Source of the DNA: Vitellaria paradoxa | Lineage: Eukaryota; Streptophyta; Magnoliopsida; Ericales; Sapotaceae | NCBI GenBank assembly: GCA_019916065.1 | Contig: CM034238.1 | Location: 40,821,677-40,885,676 of the forward strand | Reading direction: 5' to 3' | Length of the DNA: 64,000 bases | In this document: positions 35,001 through 50,500 of the stretch, one piece after another | How positions within the stretch are numbered: position 1 is the first letter of the stretch | Layout of the letters: each line of letters begins with the position of its first letter | Notes under the pieces: model-generated | Told to the model about the DNA's origin: nothing | Database searches by the model: none | Seen by the model: the letters and a program-made list of their open reading frames with translations, nothing else | Program-made: the position numbers and the translations under genes

Positions 35001-38000
35001 TCTTCAAAGGGTACACGTTCTTGCACTTCTCATCCTCTTTCTCATTTTGTGTCTTATGATACATTATCACCCTCCTATCGTTCATTTGTTACATTTTTAA
35101 GCTCTGTTTCTATTCCTAAAACTGTTTCTAAAATGCTTACTCACCCTAGGTGGCATTCTGATATGGAAAATAAGATGTTTGCTCTTCAAGCTAATGATGC
35201 TTGGAAACTTATTTCTCTTCCTCCTGATAAGTCTATGGTTGGTTGTTGTTGGATATATGCTGTCAAAATTCATCCTGATAGTAATGTGGACAGGTTAAAG
35301 GCATGCCTAGTCGCAAAAGAGTATACTCAAGTTCATGGTTTAGACTTCTCTAAGACCTTTTCTCCTGTTGCTAAGTTTATCTCTATTCGTCTTATTATTT
35401 CTCTAACTATAGTCTATCATTGGTCTCTCCACCAACTTGACGTGAAAAATGCATTTTTGTATGGTGATCTTGCTGAGGAAATATACATGGAGCAACCTCC
35501 TAAGTTTGTTGCTCAAGGGGGGGTCTGGGTTAGTTTACAAACTGAAGAAAGCATTATGTGGCCTGAAACAATCTCCCCGAGCATGGTTTGGCCGATTCAA
35601 CACTGTTGTCACTGAATTTGGCCTAGTTCGGTGTGGAGTTGATCATTCAATCTTTTATCGTCATTTTTCTAAAGAACGGATTTGGCTCCTTGTGTATGTA
35701 GATGACATTGTTATCACAGGTGATGATTCACAGGGCATTGCTGATCTAAAGATGTTCCTTCAAAGTTTTTTTTTTGGTAATTTCAAATTAAGTTTAGCAC
35801 CAAGGGTTTTGGACCATTGAAACATTTCTTGGGAATTGAGATTGCCCGGTCACATATGGGTATTTCTCTCTCTCAAAGAAAGTATGTTCTTGATTTGTTA
35901 ACCGAGATAGATATATTAGGTTCTAAACCTGTGGATGAAGATGGACCTAAATACCAAGTTAGTTGTTAATCAGGGAGAGTTGCTGCATGATCTTAGTCCA
36001 TATCGGAGGTTGATTAGAACGCTAAACTACTTAACAGCTACCATACCTGATATATCCTTTACCACGTGTGTGATCAATCAGTTCCTAGAATCACCTCATA
36101 ATAGTCATTGGGATGCTATTATCCATATTTTGAGATACCTGAAATGTGCACCAAGTAAAGGCTTATTGTACAAATAATGGACACACTTTAGTTCATGGGT
36201 ACACCGTGCAGACTAGGTTGGGTGACCATTAGATAGATGATCTACAATTGGATGTTGTATCCCTTTTGGAGGAAATCTAGTATCGTAGAAGAGTAAAAAG
36301 CAAACCGTAGTAGTATGGTCAAGTGCTAAGTCAAAGAATAGAGCCATAGCACACACATCTTGTAAGTTGATCTAAATACATAACATGTTAAAAGAGTTGG
36401 CAGTTTGTCACTCACAGGCCATGGAATTACTATGTGATAATCAAGCTACGATTCATATTACTTCTAATCCTGTATTCCATCAGAGGACTAAACATATTAA
36501 GGTCAACTGTCATTTTGTTAAAAGATTCTACAGAATGTGATAAAAAAATAGTCATGTGAAGTCTGAAAGTCAATTTGCTGATTTGTTTACCAAAGCTCTT
36601 GGGGGATCTACAATAAGGTTTATTTGTAACAAGTTTGGAACATATGACATATATGCTCCAGTTTGAGGGGAACTGTTAATGTATGTGCATGTACCTAGTG
36701 TATTTAGTATTCATATATCTAGGGGATATGTACCTAATCCAGATTTCTTGCACAGTATTTATTGTATGTGTATATTGTATGAGTATAAATACTAAGTAGT
36801 GACAACTCATTTGAATGTGTCAAACTCTTCAGTAAATTATTCTCAAATTTACAATGACAAGCCATAACTAATTCGAAAAAAGAAAAGAAGTGAATAAGAA
36901 AAAACAACAGTACCATCAATGACTAAAAAGAAAATAAAAATAAAAAATAAAATCTATTTTCTAAATCATAATAAAAATACCAACAAACCTGAAGTAGAAG
37001 TATCCCCAAAGTTGCCGAGCCAAATCTTGTCGGAAGCTCACCCTTTTCTGCAAGAAGCTACATAATACTCTAGGTAAGAATAAAATGCTTGCTATATACA
37101 ATCTTTATAGCAATAAACTAGTCACCAATTTTCAGAAATGGGCAACAGGTGCCAAACATTAAGTCAGACACATGGAGTAGAACTGCTCTTTTGTAGGAAA
37201 ATTTTAAGAAGAAAATGAAAACATCTAGATTCCAAAACACACTACAAAAGAACTAAAAGGGAGGAACAAAGATAAAGAATGAAAATGGTGCAGAGTATGG
37301 GAAATCCCACTACGAAAATATATAGAAACTGCTTGCCAATCAACCAGATCTCTTGTCAATACTGCATGACTACATCAGTCAATTTTGTGAACCCATGAGA
37401 ATTAAAACTGCCCCAAGAGGAAAACATCATTAACTTCTATGCAATGTGTGTTAGAATCTTTGGAATGTTCTATAATATCAATGATTATGAGCTGTAAGAA
37501 TTTGACGGATTTGATTTAGTCTAATTTGCTTTCATTGATTATATTTCCTAATTTGATTGTAGACTATTATTATAAATACAATACGAGAAAGATGAGGATT
37601 TTAATCTCACTCTCTTAATTCTTCCTTTATTTTCTCAACTTTGTATCAGAGCAATGAATATCATGAAGGAGAAGGGAATTAAGAGCTTCAGTAAAGGCAA
37701 CTCTGAAGAGATGAAACCTAGACATAGTGTATGGATGGGACCAGAGACCGAGTTGGAGTAGGTTGAGGTGAATGGGGTGAGGGGTATTTGGGGCGATAAG
37801 GAGGTGAAGCAGTTATCTTTACCCGCAATGGGTGCTTCAAGAGAGATCTTGATTTTGTGGGATGGGAGGAAATAAGAGATGTAGAATCTAAACTAGGAAA
37901 GTTTTCAGTTTCACCGTTGTTTAAGGTTGTTGAGACAACAGAAGATGCATGTTTACTGCAATTTATGATCCAATGTCTAATACAGAGAGGGTACTTCTTG

Positions 38001-41000
38001 GAGGAGCTTTCTCCCATGAGAATTTCAATGACTATTAAGGCCCATTTGACAACGTTTATGAATGTACGATTATGTTTATAGATTTTTAAAATCAAGCAAC
38101 AAAAATGTGTTTGTTTAAAAAATGAAAACTTAAGCAGAAAAACGTAAACAAACAAAAAAAAAAGGTATTTTCACTCTTGTTTTTTTTCTATGTTATAAAC
38201 ATTTTGTCAATTTTAACACGTTGTTCATTTTTGTTGTATTGTATTAAAATAAATTATTTTATTCAAATATTTTATAAAATAAAATTATTTTTAGTAAATA
38301 ATCAAATTAAATTAAATTCTCATTAATTTAATTAATTAAATTAATATGAAATATATCTTATTAAATTATTCTTAATAAACAATATTAAATTATAGTTAAA
38401 AATATTTTATTTTATTTACTTAAATTACTTTTAATTTAATTAATTTTATTTACTTTTAATTAAATTACTTTTAATCTCATATTTCATACTTTTAATTAAT
38501 TTAATTATTATTTAATTAGTTAAATTTAATTAATTTAATTAGTATGAAATATGTTTTATTAAATTCAATTAATTTTAATATTTTATTAAAATAAAAATTA
38601 ATTATTGTAAACAAAATTGCATTTTTTATTTCAAGAAAAAAAAAAGACAACAGAAAACAATAACTAGAAAATATAAACAATTAAACATAAACAAAAAAAT
38701 GATAGCATTACCAAACAGGCCCTGAGGAATTGGTATTAGTGGACCTTCCTATAGTTGGAGGCTCATACATTTGATCTAATTTCTAGACACGATCTAAGAT
38801 TGACAGGTTCATTGTCTCTAATGGGGGAACAGTAGGGGGTGGAAACAAATGAAGCTTTTTTCAAGCTTAGTTCGTGACTAAAACGAGTTCAAATCAAACT
38901 CAATTTATGACTTGTTTAGAATCGAGCTCAAGGTTGAATCTAGAAAAACTTAACTCGAAAACTTGCGAGCTAACTCATTAAAATAATATATACATATATA
39001 TTTATAATATTTTTATATTTTTATTATATTTTTTATAATACTTTAGACTAAAAAGACATTATTTTGGTTTAATCAAACTATTTGTGAGCTGATCTCGAGC
39101 ATCAATTCTTTTTTATTGAGCTGAGCTTGAGCCTATATAAAAGTTTAAATCGAGTTCAAACTTATAAATAACTCGAGCAAAACTTAAATAAGTTTAAGCT
39201 CGGCTCATTTCCACCCCTAAAAAGCAGCTTGCAGGAGTAACTAAGAGTTCTTTTGCCCAGAATTACCTTGGATCACTTCCCTATTCTTCTTGAATGAGGA
39301 GGCATTCGTCAAGGAGTGGTCCCCATCTAGTTAGAAGAACATGTGGCTTCTAGCAAAAGATTTTAAAGGGTGGCTAGTTAGTGGGCAAGTTATCAGGAGC
39401 AAGGAACAACTAATTATATGATCTCATCAAAATTGAAGAGGCTGAAAAAGAATCTAGTGTTGTAGAATAGGAATGTGTTTGGAAATCTATAGCCAAGAAA
39501 GTCTTTCTTATTGCAAGAAATTGCGATATTGGACCAAAAAAAACAAAATGGGGTCATTGATTGACGAAGAAGCAATAGAGGGAGAGGATAAAGGAGGAAT
39601 CTGGTCTAATTGCTCAAATGGAAGAGATAAATTGGCACCAAAAATAATGAATTCAATTGCTGAGGGAAGGCAAAAATAAAAAATTCTTTCATAAGATGGC
39701 GAATTTTCATAGATGGGGTGACTAGACCACTAAGAATGTAAAAGGGGCTCATGGTACAAGCCTTTGAATTCTATAGGTTTATCTCATTTGAAGGGGGCCA
39801 TGGTGATAGAATTGCTTTATGGAATGATCCTTCTTTGGAATGCATAGGCAGAGATTTTTGCTTTGTCCTACTAGCAGATTTTTTCCAGAGCAATGACGGC
39901 ACAACTGTGTGAAATTTAGGGCTTTGGAGATACATCTAAGACTAGGAAGTGGATAGCCTATCTAGACTTAGTTGAAGAATTCACTATTTGAAGGTAGGAG
40001 AAAGGGAGGATTCATTGCGGTGGAACATTATCAAATCTAGCTGGTTTGAGGGTAAATCTTATTGCATGGAACTGGAGGGCCATGGGGAAAGGGATTTTTT
40101 GTGGAAAAGCACCTGGGGTAGCGGGGCTCCTCCATGAGTTGCTTTTTCTTTTTTCTTTTTCTTTTTTTTTTTTTTTCTCTGGTGTATGCTTCATGGAAGA
40201 ACCCTAACAGATGTCAACTTGATCAACAGGAATAATTTCGGTGAATTGTAGCAGCCTTTGTAAGTGTGATGGGGAGTCTTATTGATCATCGTCTTCTGCA
40301 CCGCAATTGGTCAAGAAAGCTTTGGGGATTATCTTTAGCATGATATGGTGTGTCATGGGATTGTCCAGGGGAGGTCAAATGACTCAAATAAGTGTTTCGA
40401 GAATGGTAGGGTGCTGGCATCCACAAGAATAATATAAAGGTATGACAGTTAATTCCTTTTTGTCTTGCATATATATATGTATATATTTTGTTCCGGGGGG
40501 GGGGGGGGTGGGGAGGACTAAGACACAAAAATAGCATTTTTTTGGGAAATTTCGTAAAGTTGGTTGTACGGAGGTAAAGAGCCGGAGTTGACTAGTTTTT
40601 GACGCTTTATTGAGCATTTGGTCGGTCTTGAATACTTGTTTTGATTCTCCTTTTTAATACAATTTTATTTATTTATTAAAAAAATGCACAAACTAGCAAT
40701 ATAGCAACTTCCAATATAACAAGCAATTATGCAATGCATTAGGTGACACACACTCAAATTTATTGACTATTATTGAAGCTCATTATGAAAAAAGAAAAAA
40801 AAATTGAGCTAAAAGTGAAGGCACCCACTAAATCAAAATTAGTGTGAACTACCAGCAAAATGCTTTGACAATTATGAGATATTAGGAATCTAATTATTTT
40901 AGATGGCATGCTGCAAAGGCCAATATGGCAATTATAACCGACTTATGTAATCTACAAAGTAACCATTGGATATCCAGAACTAAATTACCTGCAGAACAAA

Positions 41001-44000
41001 AGCTGAAGAAGACAATGAAAGGGCAGCACCAATCACTATTGCCTCATCAATGCTTCTGATGTTCACCTACAGCCCTTCCAAACCAGTTAATGAAGAGTAG
41101 TAATATAAAGGAGTTACAAAAATACAATCAAGGTAATGTCATAGATTTGCAGTCCATTCTGTAACTGCAGGAGCTGAAACACCTAGTTGCCATGTCAGGG
41201 CTTCAAATGTTGTCTCTCAGCAGATTTGGCAAATTCATGGAAGTTTGCGGACTACAGAATTTTAGAAATTAAGGCTTGATGCATACATCAAATTTCAAAG
41301 TTCAGACAAGTCTCACACTCACCACATGGTGAAATACAATTTCCACAGTTCATTTAAGTCTCAATGAGAAGTTCTGTAGAAAATTTGAAATATAGATGAA
41401 TGACTGACCAAATGATCCTGCATCATGTAACTCACATGCTGACGGGGAAATGGACGAATAAAGGAAACATCCATGTGGCACCATCAATTGACCAATGAGT
41501 CCCAACATCAGTGCCACATGATAGGGAATTGTTTTTAATGGTTACCAGACAATTCTAATTACTTCATACCTCAGAAGATTTAGATTTATTAAATCAAGCA
41601 CATTTTGGCATAGTCCCCCCATTGGTAACACGTCATGGGGAATTGTTTTTAAGAAGTTACCCAACAATTCTAATTACTTTATACATGAGAAAAATTTAGA
41701 TTTAACAAATCAAGTGTATTTTGGTAAAGTTGCTGATTATGTTTATTTCTGAAATTTAAATTAATTTAGTGCACAAGCATATGTTAAATGGTCCCTAGTT
41801 GACAATTATCATCAATCTTGCAATACTTGTATACATGAACCTTATAAAATCATGCTGCCTTTCAAGTATTATGTACTTAAAACCTATATATTTCCATGTG
41901 TAATGTCCATAAAGCATTTAAACAGTGAAAAATTGAATCAATATGAACTTGTTGCATACACTGTAAAACAATAAATTGTTACATTTTGGTTTCTTAGGAA
42001 ATTAGAACTTTTGACCAATCCATAGAAAAGAAACAAAGTTTTGTTCCCTGCTTATGGAGGATGAACAACAAACAATATGCCCATTTGCCGCCTATTACTT
42101 CGGAAGCAACAATGAACAAAATCAAAATTGACCCACTGAGCCACCATTCCCAACAAGAAAAGGAGTTTAAAACAAGATAACAAATAGTCAAAGTAATATC
42201 TGAGTCAAAACTAGGGTTGCAACTAGAATATGACACGAGTTCCCAGTAGTTAGCAAAGTTCATGGCATTGAGAACCCCAACAATTGATGCATTGGGATAC
42301 TAAATTTTCAACTGAAAGTATGGCAAGTGCACTTTAGGATTAGAATTACTGACATTAAGAAGAAGAAATTCGCACCAAATCAGGCCTTGAGTGAAAAAGG
42401 AACTCCAATATTCTTGTTCCAATTGCCCCATTAGGGGGGAGCTCAAATGCTGTGAAAGCAAGAGTAGACAATATAACCTGCAACAGAGTAAAAGACGGAA
42501 AAGTTAATATAGTAAATAAAAAAGATGGAATCCCAATTACTAGGATCGTAATTGTTATTTATCAAAGAGCTACTAGCATTGTTATTCCTTTCACCATAGA
42601 AGAAATAAATATGCATCCTTGACACCTCAAACATATTCTAGAATGCGCATTGGTCAAGCCTGGCATATCACTTTCCAAGAATAGTTGGGTTGTTCCAAAG
42701 CATGGGCTTGCTATTTTTCTACATTATAGATTTGCCAACAAACTAAACAAAGCTCCATCTTTGAGTTTGATTACAAATAAAAGTGCCTAAGACAAGGCAT
42801 GTTTGGAACAGAGGTGGTTGGCAGGATGCAAGAGACAATATTTTTCAAAACAGGGGAGTGTTGGGTAAACTCATGCCAATCAGAATTAATTTATTGAGTC
42901 TGACAACTTCTTTCATCTGGTTGTTCATCATTCCTTCTTTGGTTGTTAAAAGACTGGAAAAATGCAAGTAATTTTCTGATGGATTGAACTAGAACGTAGT
43001 TCAAATATCGTTTAGTGAACTGGGACTCTAGAAGTCTATAAGCACAAGTCTTAGAGCGGATAGATTGAGAAATTAGAGGCCTGAGATTTTCAATGAAGCA
43101 CTTTTGGGTAAATGGCTTTGGAGATCTTATGAGTGGGATAGATATCAGAGAAAGGTATTGACAACCAAGTCTGATTCTACATGGGGGATTGATCTTCCAT
43201 GGTGGTTGGTCAGTATTGAAGGTGAGGATGAGGAAATCTTGAGATGGAGAAGGTAGAGTTCTAGTAGCTTTGAGCTGAAATATTTAATAACCCTTGGTGG
43301 TCCACAAAGGATCTTTTCCTCATAGGGTATTTAGGTGTTTGAGGCCCTGTTCAATTTTGCCTTCTTTTTGAGAATGGCAGCTCATATTATATAAAAAAAA
43401 AAAAAAAATTTAAAAAAAATCTTCCCCGTTAACAACTTAATTATGGGAAGGCAAATCATAATAAATTATTAGTTGGTGTTGTATGTATGCTCGAGTTTTG
43501 CATGCGTGCATGTGTTTGTGTGTGTGTCTGTGTGATTTGCATTCCCAACCCAGCCAAGGTTGGAACTTAAGGACATTAAATATTTACCTGAGTCAATCCC
43601 ATGCCAAAGGCAAATTTCGCAAGAGCTTTCAAGCGTGCAAGCGAAAGCTCCAAACCCATTTCAAAAAGCTGCAAATGAATGTTAATGGGTCAACAATAAG
43701 TACATTCACGTCCTTACAAAGACAACAGCACAGCATCTATGATATAAGAGAATGACTATAAATAACCACACTGTCTAATTATATTGCAATGAGAAATAGA
43801 ACATAAATAGTAATGTTTTCTAAACAATCAGCCATCTCAACTTACTCCTACATGCCTTAACTTTTACCAGGATGAATGATTAGATGCTTGTGCATGAATA
43901 TCACAGCCAATTGAAATTAGGAATTTCATAATTTAACTACAACTATAGAACCAAAAACTTTCCAGAATTCAAGATCATAAAAATTCACATATGAAAATTA

Positions 44001-44476
44001 TCACTCAGAAAGCAATCAACCAGTGCACTTTCTGTACTTTCAAGAGGATAAAATGGTAGATCATTAAACAAGATTGTCAAATTGAATTCAGCTTAACACA
44101 GTCTGTTATAGCCTAGGTTATTTATTTATTTAATAATTATGTGGAATTAGGAATTTTTTTATTGGGAAACCAATTGGGTTCAATTATTTAGTTCATTTGA
44201 TTTATTTGATTTGAGAAATTTTGAACCATTGGATTATTTGAGGATTTATTTTTTTACCGTTGATAAATTGTTAGGATTGGGTGTGTGAGAGACTAGGTAT
44301 TTATTAGTAATTAATGATCAAATTATTAAGCCATGTGTCAAGTTTAACTGTAATCGATGGCACTGTAATCGATGGCCTATTATAGTTTGAGTGGGTATAA
44401 TGGCACTAAATCAAAGAGTCCATATTTAAATGGGAGTTTATCAGATTAGGGTTCATCTATTCTCATTTTAATATGG

Positions 44477-44507
<31 letters not shown>

Positions 44508-47500
44508 TTGACTGCACTGAAAATTTGCGGAGGTTTTGCATAAGGTATTCAGTGGAAGTATTTGATTTCATATAATTCCATTGGCTTCAGTATTTGGTAG
44601 CATTACTAGTTTATTTGATAGGGATTTATTTCTTATTTTTGCTCTTCGGATTAGTTTAATTGATGATTATTATGTAGACTGAGAGGATTGATTAACGCAT
44701 TTATTGACTTGATATAATTGAGGTTATATAGTTATTTGAGGCTTATGTGCGCCATGGGCTAAGGCAATATAATGCGCAGCCGGTCTCATCCTTAAGTGGG
44801 GCTTGACAAGTGTTGGTACTAGAGCCAAAGTTTAATAGCAACTGTAAAATTCCCTTATCAATAGTGGAGGTCCAGTCCTAAGAGTCTTTTATGTTTACAG
44901 AATGTAGTTAAGGATTAACATAGCATATTCGATAGCTTACCTTTATTTCTTGTTCCATTTTGAATGGTTATAGCTTCTAGCAACGGCAGGAACACTAACA
45001 GCCATTATGCTACTAGGGCATCAACTGATCAGGGAGACATTCTGCTCTTGCACTTGCATCTGTGTCTACCCATGCTCGTGCACCTGCCCGTGCATCAGTA
45101 CCGGCACCTGCACATGCGCCAGCACTGCTAACTAAAAGTGGAGTGTTTCAGGAATTTCAAGCTTCTATGAGAGAGTTGGCAGGACAACAGAATTTTGCAG
45201 GAAATGCAGCTGAAGCTGGGCAACGACAATGGATAAGGGTTCTGAATTTGATAGGCTTTTGAAAGCGTCCCCACCGTCATTTAAGGGGACAACTGATCCT
45301 TCAGAGGCAACGGAGTGGAAGCTTCGAATGGAGAAGATGCTCAAGTGGCTAGGTTGTATAAAGCAACCGAAGGTTTCTTTTGCCACATATGTACTTGATA
45401 CATTGATACATTGGTGGCATATGGGGAAGGCCAATACGAGGGTAGGGACTATGAGTTGACTTATACAGTTTTCGTGCATTTGTTTGATAATAAATACCAC
45501 TCAATGCCGGTAAAGAAACAGAAACAGGTTGAGTTCCTCACTCTTGAGCAGGGGAGTGAGTTTGTTGCTGAATACGAAGCTAAGTTTGCAGAATTGTCCG
45601 GATTTGCACCACATCAGGTGGCTGAGGAGACCGATCAGGTGGTTCTATTTGAAAGGGGATTACGGCCTGACATTCGTAATCGGGTTGCAATATTTCAAAT
45701 AAAGACCAAGTCAGAGTTGGTGGATAAGGCTTTAAAAGTAGAGAATACTGTGGCGGATGTTCAGAAGAAGAGTGACCAAAACAATAAATGGCGTGGAGAG
45801 TAGCACCACGGGATCAAAGTAAAGGTGTGGACACCCCACAAGAAAAGAAGTAGCACAAATCCAAATGAGAGTGAGACAAGATAATAGCATTGCATGTATA
45901 ACAGAATTGGATGTCATTTTTTTTTAAGTGTGGAAAACCACACCTCAGTACAGTTTATTTTGATGGATCTCTGAAATGTTGCTACAATTGTGGGAAGCCA
46001 GGCCATTTGTCATCTCACTGTCAAGCTAAGGATGATGGACATCAGGTTAGACAGCAACAGGCAAGTAAGAATAATACAACAAACTCTAGGACTCAAAATC
46101 GGAGACCTAACACTCACTTTGGTAATCAGGCTCTTAATCCAAAGTAGGCAACTCAGGATCCAAAAGAAGGCCGATGCTTCACCTTTGGTTATGCAAGGTA
46201 CACTTTCCATTTCATCTTCTCTATCTAAAGTGTTAATAGACTCTGGCTTCATCCATTCATTTGTTGCTTTGAGATTTTTGTGTGATTTGCCTATTGCTCT
46301 TGAAAATTTAGATGTTAGTCTTTCTGTTTCTACTTCCGTGGGGGACACTGTTTTGTTGGATGTTGTGTGTCGATCTTGCAAGGTTTAGATAGATCATAGG
46401 ATCCTCCCAGTGGATTTGATTTGCTTGAATATGCGTGACTTTGATGTTATTTTGGGAATGGACTAGCTGACTACCAATTATGCCAAGGTTGATTGTCCCA
46501 GAAGAGGGGTATCTTTTCTGTAAACATTGAGGGAAAATACACACACAGTCACAGCCTCTGGTGTGTTACTTATATACATAAATAAGAGTGACTTTACACA
46601 TTACATTGGTGTCCCTTTGGATTACCAACTGACTAGGTTCATCTCCTACATTAAGTGTAGTAATTACTACTATACTAATTACACTATGTACATTAACACT
46701 CCCCCTCAAGCTGGAGCATATATATCATATGTTTCAAGCTTGTTACAAATGTATCTCACTCTAGCTCCCCCTAAAGCTTTAGTAAACAAATCAGCCAATT
46801 GATCTTCAGACTTTACATGACTAGTCTTGATGACATTCTGAAGAATCTTTTCTCTAATGAAGTGACAGTCAACTTCAATGTGTTTGGTTCTTTCATGAAA
46901 CACTGGATTAGAAGCTATATGGATAGCAGCTTGATTATCACAAAATAGTTCCATACGCTGCGATCCAGAGACTCTCAATTCTTCTAACATATGACTCATC
47001 CAGATCAATTCACAAGACGTATGGGCCATAGCCCTATACTCTGACTCTGCACTTGATCTTGCCACCACGGTTTGCTTTTTACTTTTCCAAGACACTAGAT
47101 TTCCTCCCACAAAGATACAATATCCAGTAGTGGACCTTCTATCTGATGGAGAACCAGCCCAGTCAGCATCTGTATATCCTTGGACACGAGTATGACCATT
47201 ATCTCGATACAGTAGACCACATCCTGATGCACCCTTTAGGTATCTCAAAATACGGATGACCACATCCCAGTGGCTAGAGCGAGGTGCATCAAGGAATTGA
47301 CTGACTACACTCGTAGCAAATGAGATATCTGGTCGTGTAACTGTCAAATAATTAAGTTTCCCAACTAATCTCCGATATCGACCAGGATCATCAAATAATT
47401 CTCCCTTATCAGCCAGAAGCTTTGTATTAGGATCCATTGGAGTGTCAACTGGTTTGGTTCCTAACAAGCCAGTTTCGGAAAGCAAATCAAGAACATATTT

Positions 47501-50500
47501 TCTCTGAGAAAGAAAAATACCTTTATGTGATCGTGCAATCTCAATACCCAAGAAATACTTAAGTGATCCCAAATCCTTGGTATTGAACTTGGCTTGAAGG
47601 AATATCTTCAAATCATGGATTCCCCGTGTGTCATCTCCAGTGATCACAATATCGTCCACATAAACGAGTAGCCATATCTTTCCCTGAGAGGAATGACGAT
47701 AGAACACAGAGTGATCAACACCACAACGTATCAATCCAAATTCTATCACCACATTACTAAACCTTCCAAACCATGCACGAGGAGATTGCTTCAAGCCATA
47801 CAACGACTTCTTCAATTTGCACACTAGTCTAGACTCCCCCGGAGCAACAAATCCGGGTGGTTGCTCCATATATACCTCTTCTGTAAGATCACCATGGAGG
47901 AAAGCATTTTTGACATCAAGTTGATGAAGTGGCCAGTGGAAAATAGCTGCGAGAGACATGAGAAGGCGTACTGATGTAAGCTTGGCCACAGGAGAGAAAG
48001 TCTCGGAAAAATCAAGGCCATAGACTTGAGTGTAGCCCTTGGCAACAAGTCTCGCTTTCAACCGATCAATAGAACCATCAGGGTGAACCTTGACATTATA
48101 CACCCATCTACAACCAACTGTTGACTTGCCAGGAGGAAGAGTAACAAGATCCCAAGTATCATTGGCTTGAAGGGCAGACATTTCTTCGTCCATAGCATGA
48201 CTCCATCCAGGATGAGACAGTGCTTCAGACACAGAGTTAGGAACAGCAGTAGTAGACAAGGAGGTAACAAAAGCATGATAGGATGGAGATAAGGCTGCAT
48301 AGGAAACAAAATTAGAGATGGGATAGGAAGTACAAGTGTGTGTACCTTTTCGAAGAGCAATCGGAAGATCAAGATCAGTAGGTGCTGATGGAGATGTTGG
48401 ATCTGAAGACTGAAGAGGAGAGAGGGAAGGGCCTGAAGCAGCAGGAAGAGACTCTAAAGCAGCTCGCCGTCGAGAATAAACCTGCAAATCAGGATGAGAA
48501 AGACGAAAAGGAGAAATCACAGGTAATGGTAGACTCTTATTTACATCAGAGACAGAGGAATTATCAGAGAAAAATGGGGTACTCTCAAAGAATGAGACAT
48601 CAGCACACACAAAATATCGATTGAGAGAAGGACTATAGCATCGATACCCTTTTTGTACTCGAGAATATCCCAAGAAGACACATTTAAGGGCACGAGGATC
48701 AAGTTTGTCAACCCCACTATCAAGTTGATGGACAAAGGCAATACACCCAAAGATTCGTGGAGGAAGAGGAAACAGCGGTTTTTGGGGAAATAAGACAGAG
48801 TAAGGAGAGCATCCCTTCAAGACAGAAGATGGCATTCGGTTAATCAAGTAACAAGCTGTAAGAATTGCATCCCCCCAAAAGGTCTTTGGAACCTTCATAT
48901 GAAACATTAAACAACGAGCTGTTTCAACTAAATGTAAATTCTTCCGCTCCGCAACTCCATTTTGTTGTGGAGTGCGAGGACAAGATGACTGATGGAGAAT
49001 GCCAAATGATGTCATAAAATCAGTGAAAGGCTTAGAGAAGTATTCTTTAGCATTATCACTTCGAAGAATTTTAATAGTCACATCAAACTGAGTTTTTATT
49101 TCAAGATAAAAGGATTGGAAGATAGATAACAATTCGGAACGATCTTTCATCAAATAAACCCATGTAAGCCTGGAAAAATCATCGATAAATGTGACAAAAT
49201 ACTTGAATCCCAACTTCGATACAACTCGACTAGGTCCCCATACATCTGAATGAATTAAAAGAAAAGGACTCGGGGACCTGTTATTGACTCTAGGACTAAA
49301 GGAAGCACGGTGATGCTTTCCTAACTGACATGACTCACAATCTAAAGACTGAACAGGACTCAAACTTGGAACCATAACTTTTAACCTTTCAAAAGACGGA
49401 TGACCCAATCGGCAATGAATTTCAAACGGTGAGGCGGCGGTAGAACAAGTGATAGGTGAAGAACGAGCTAAATAATAGAGTCCCTGTGCTTCATGCCCTT
49501 CTCCAATCTTCTTTCTGGTCTTCAAATCCTGAATAATCACAGAATCAGGAAAGAACGTCATGGAGCAATGGAATTGCCTGGTGAGTTTACTTACAGATAA
49601 AAGATTGAAAGACAATGATGGAACATACAAAGCTGAAGAAGAAGGCAAACTAGGGGAAAGACAAATTTTACCAACACCTTTCACTGGATTAGAGGAACCA
49701 TTAGCTGTGGTGACATGAGGAATAGGAGAACACTGGAGATTAGAGAACAATGAAGAGACCCCAGACATATGGTCTGAAGCACCAGAGTCAATAACCCATG
49801 AGCTATGTGAGGAAGTGGACGCACAAGAAATAGGATTACCTTGATGGGCTAAAGAGACGATTGGAAGAGATGCCTGCTGAGCTGTCTGATACTGGATAAA
49901 CTTGGCATATTCTTCTCCTGAAAGTGTCACAGTTGATGATGCCCCTGGGCTAAGGATATCTGAAGAGGTAGAGACACCAGAAGAAGCGACATGAGCCATA
50001 TGAGGTGGCTTTCCATGGAGATCCCAGCAATTCTCCCTAACATGACCCACACGACCACAATTGGAACATTTGGGTTTAGTACCACGACCTCCACGACCAC
50101 GGCCACAACCTCCTCGACCACGTTCACTAGACTGAGGTGGGGACTTATAAGCAGAACCTTGTATTTCAACAGGAGTCTGGCTAATTAAAGCAGAACGTGC
50201 TGAATCTGAAGTAGTAGAGGAATCTTTAGAAGCGGCCCTCATAACCCTCGAATAGGTTTCTGCAAATGACGGAAGGGTAGCTCCACTGAGAATCTGAGCT
50301 TTCACCGGCTCAAACTCTGTATCCAAACCAGCAAGAAAACGAAGAACTACCATTTGTTCTCTTTGTTTTTGCATTACGTTAATATCGGTGGACAGCGGCT
50401 GCAATGAATTCAATTCCTCATGGATACGTTTCAGAGATGCAAAATATTCAGTAACTGGCCTACCGGACTGTTGAAGTTGGAAAAACTCCAGTGATAAGTC

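Larger units (their letters stand above)
31158..36853 (+). mobile_element. Copia-C, decayed full-length LTR retrotransposon
   Basis: Inserted in KEA3 intron 7 against the gene's direction. LTRs are 31158-31337 and 36674-36853 (180 bp each, TG...CA), with a 5-bp target duplication atgac at 31153-31157 and 36854-36858. The primer-binding site TGGTATCAGAG follows the 5' LTR directly, and a GAGGGGAAC polypurine tract precedes the 3' LTR. By eye the LTRs differ at about 21 positions, all transitions, so the insertion is old. The interior has gag remnants, an internal tandem duplication, a solo LTR, and a pol pseudogene. Confidence 0.93.
37740..40682 (+). mobile_element. LINE (L1 type) remnant in KEA3 intron 6
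   Basis: Decayed non-LTR retrotransposon ORF2. Endonuclease-like residues [18 protein letters not shown] lie near 37815-37870, and [16 protein letters not shown] near 38725-38772. RT-proximal DHFPILLE lies near 39270. A C-terminal zf-RVT-like region with WGSGAPP and [12 protein letters not shown] lies near 40100-40310. It ends in an A-rich tract near 40675. Many stops are present. It is interrupted by two MITEs (38037-38724 and 38833-39219) and by a poly-T run near 40150. Confidence 0.8.
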
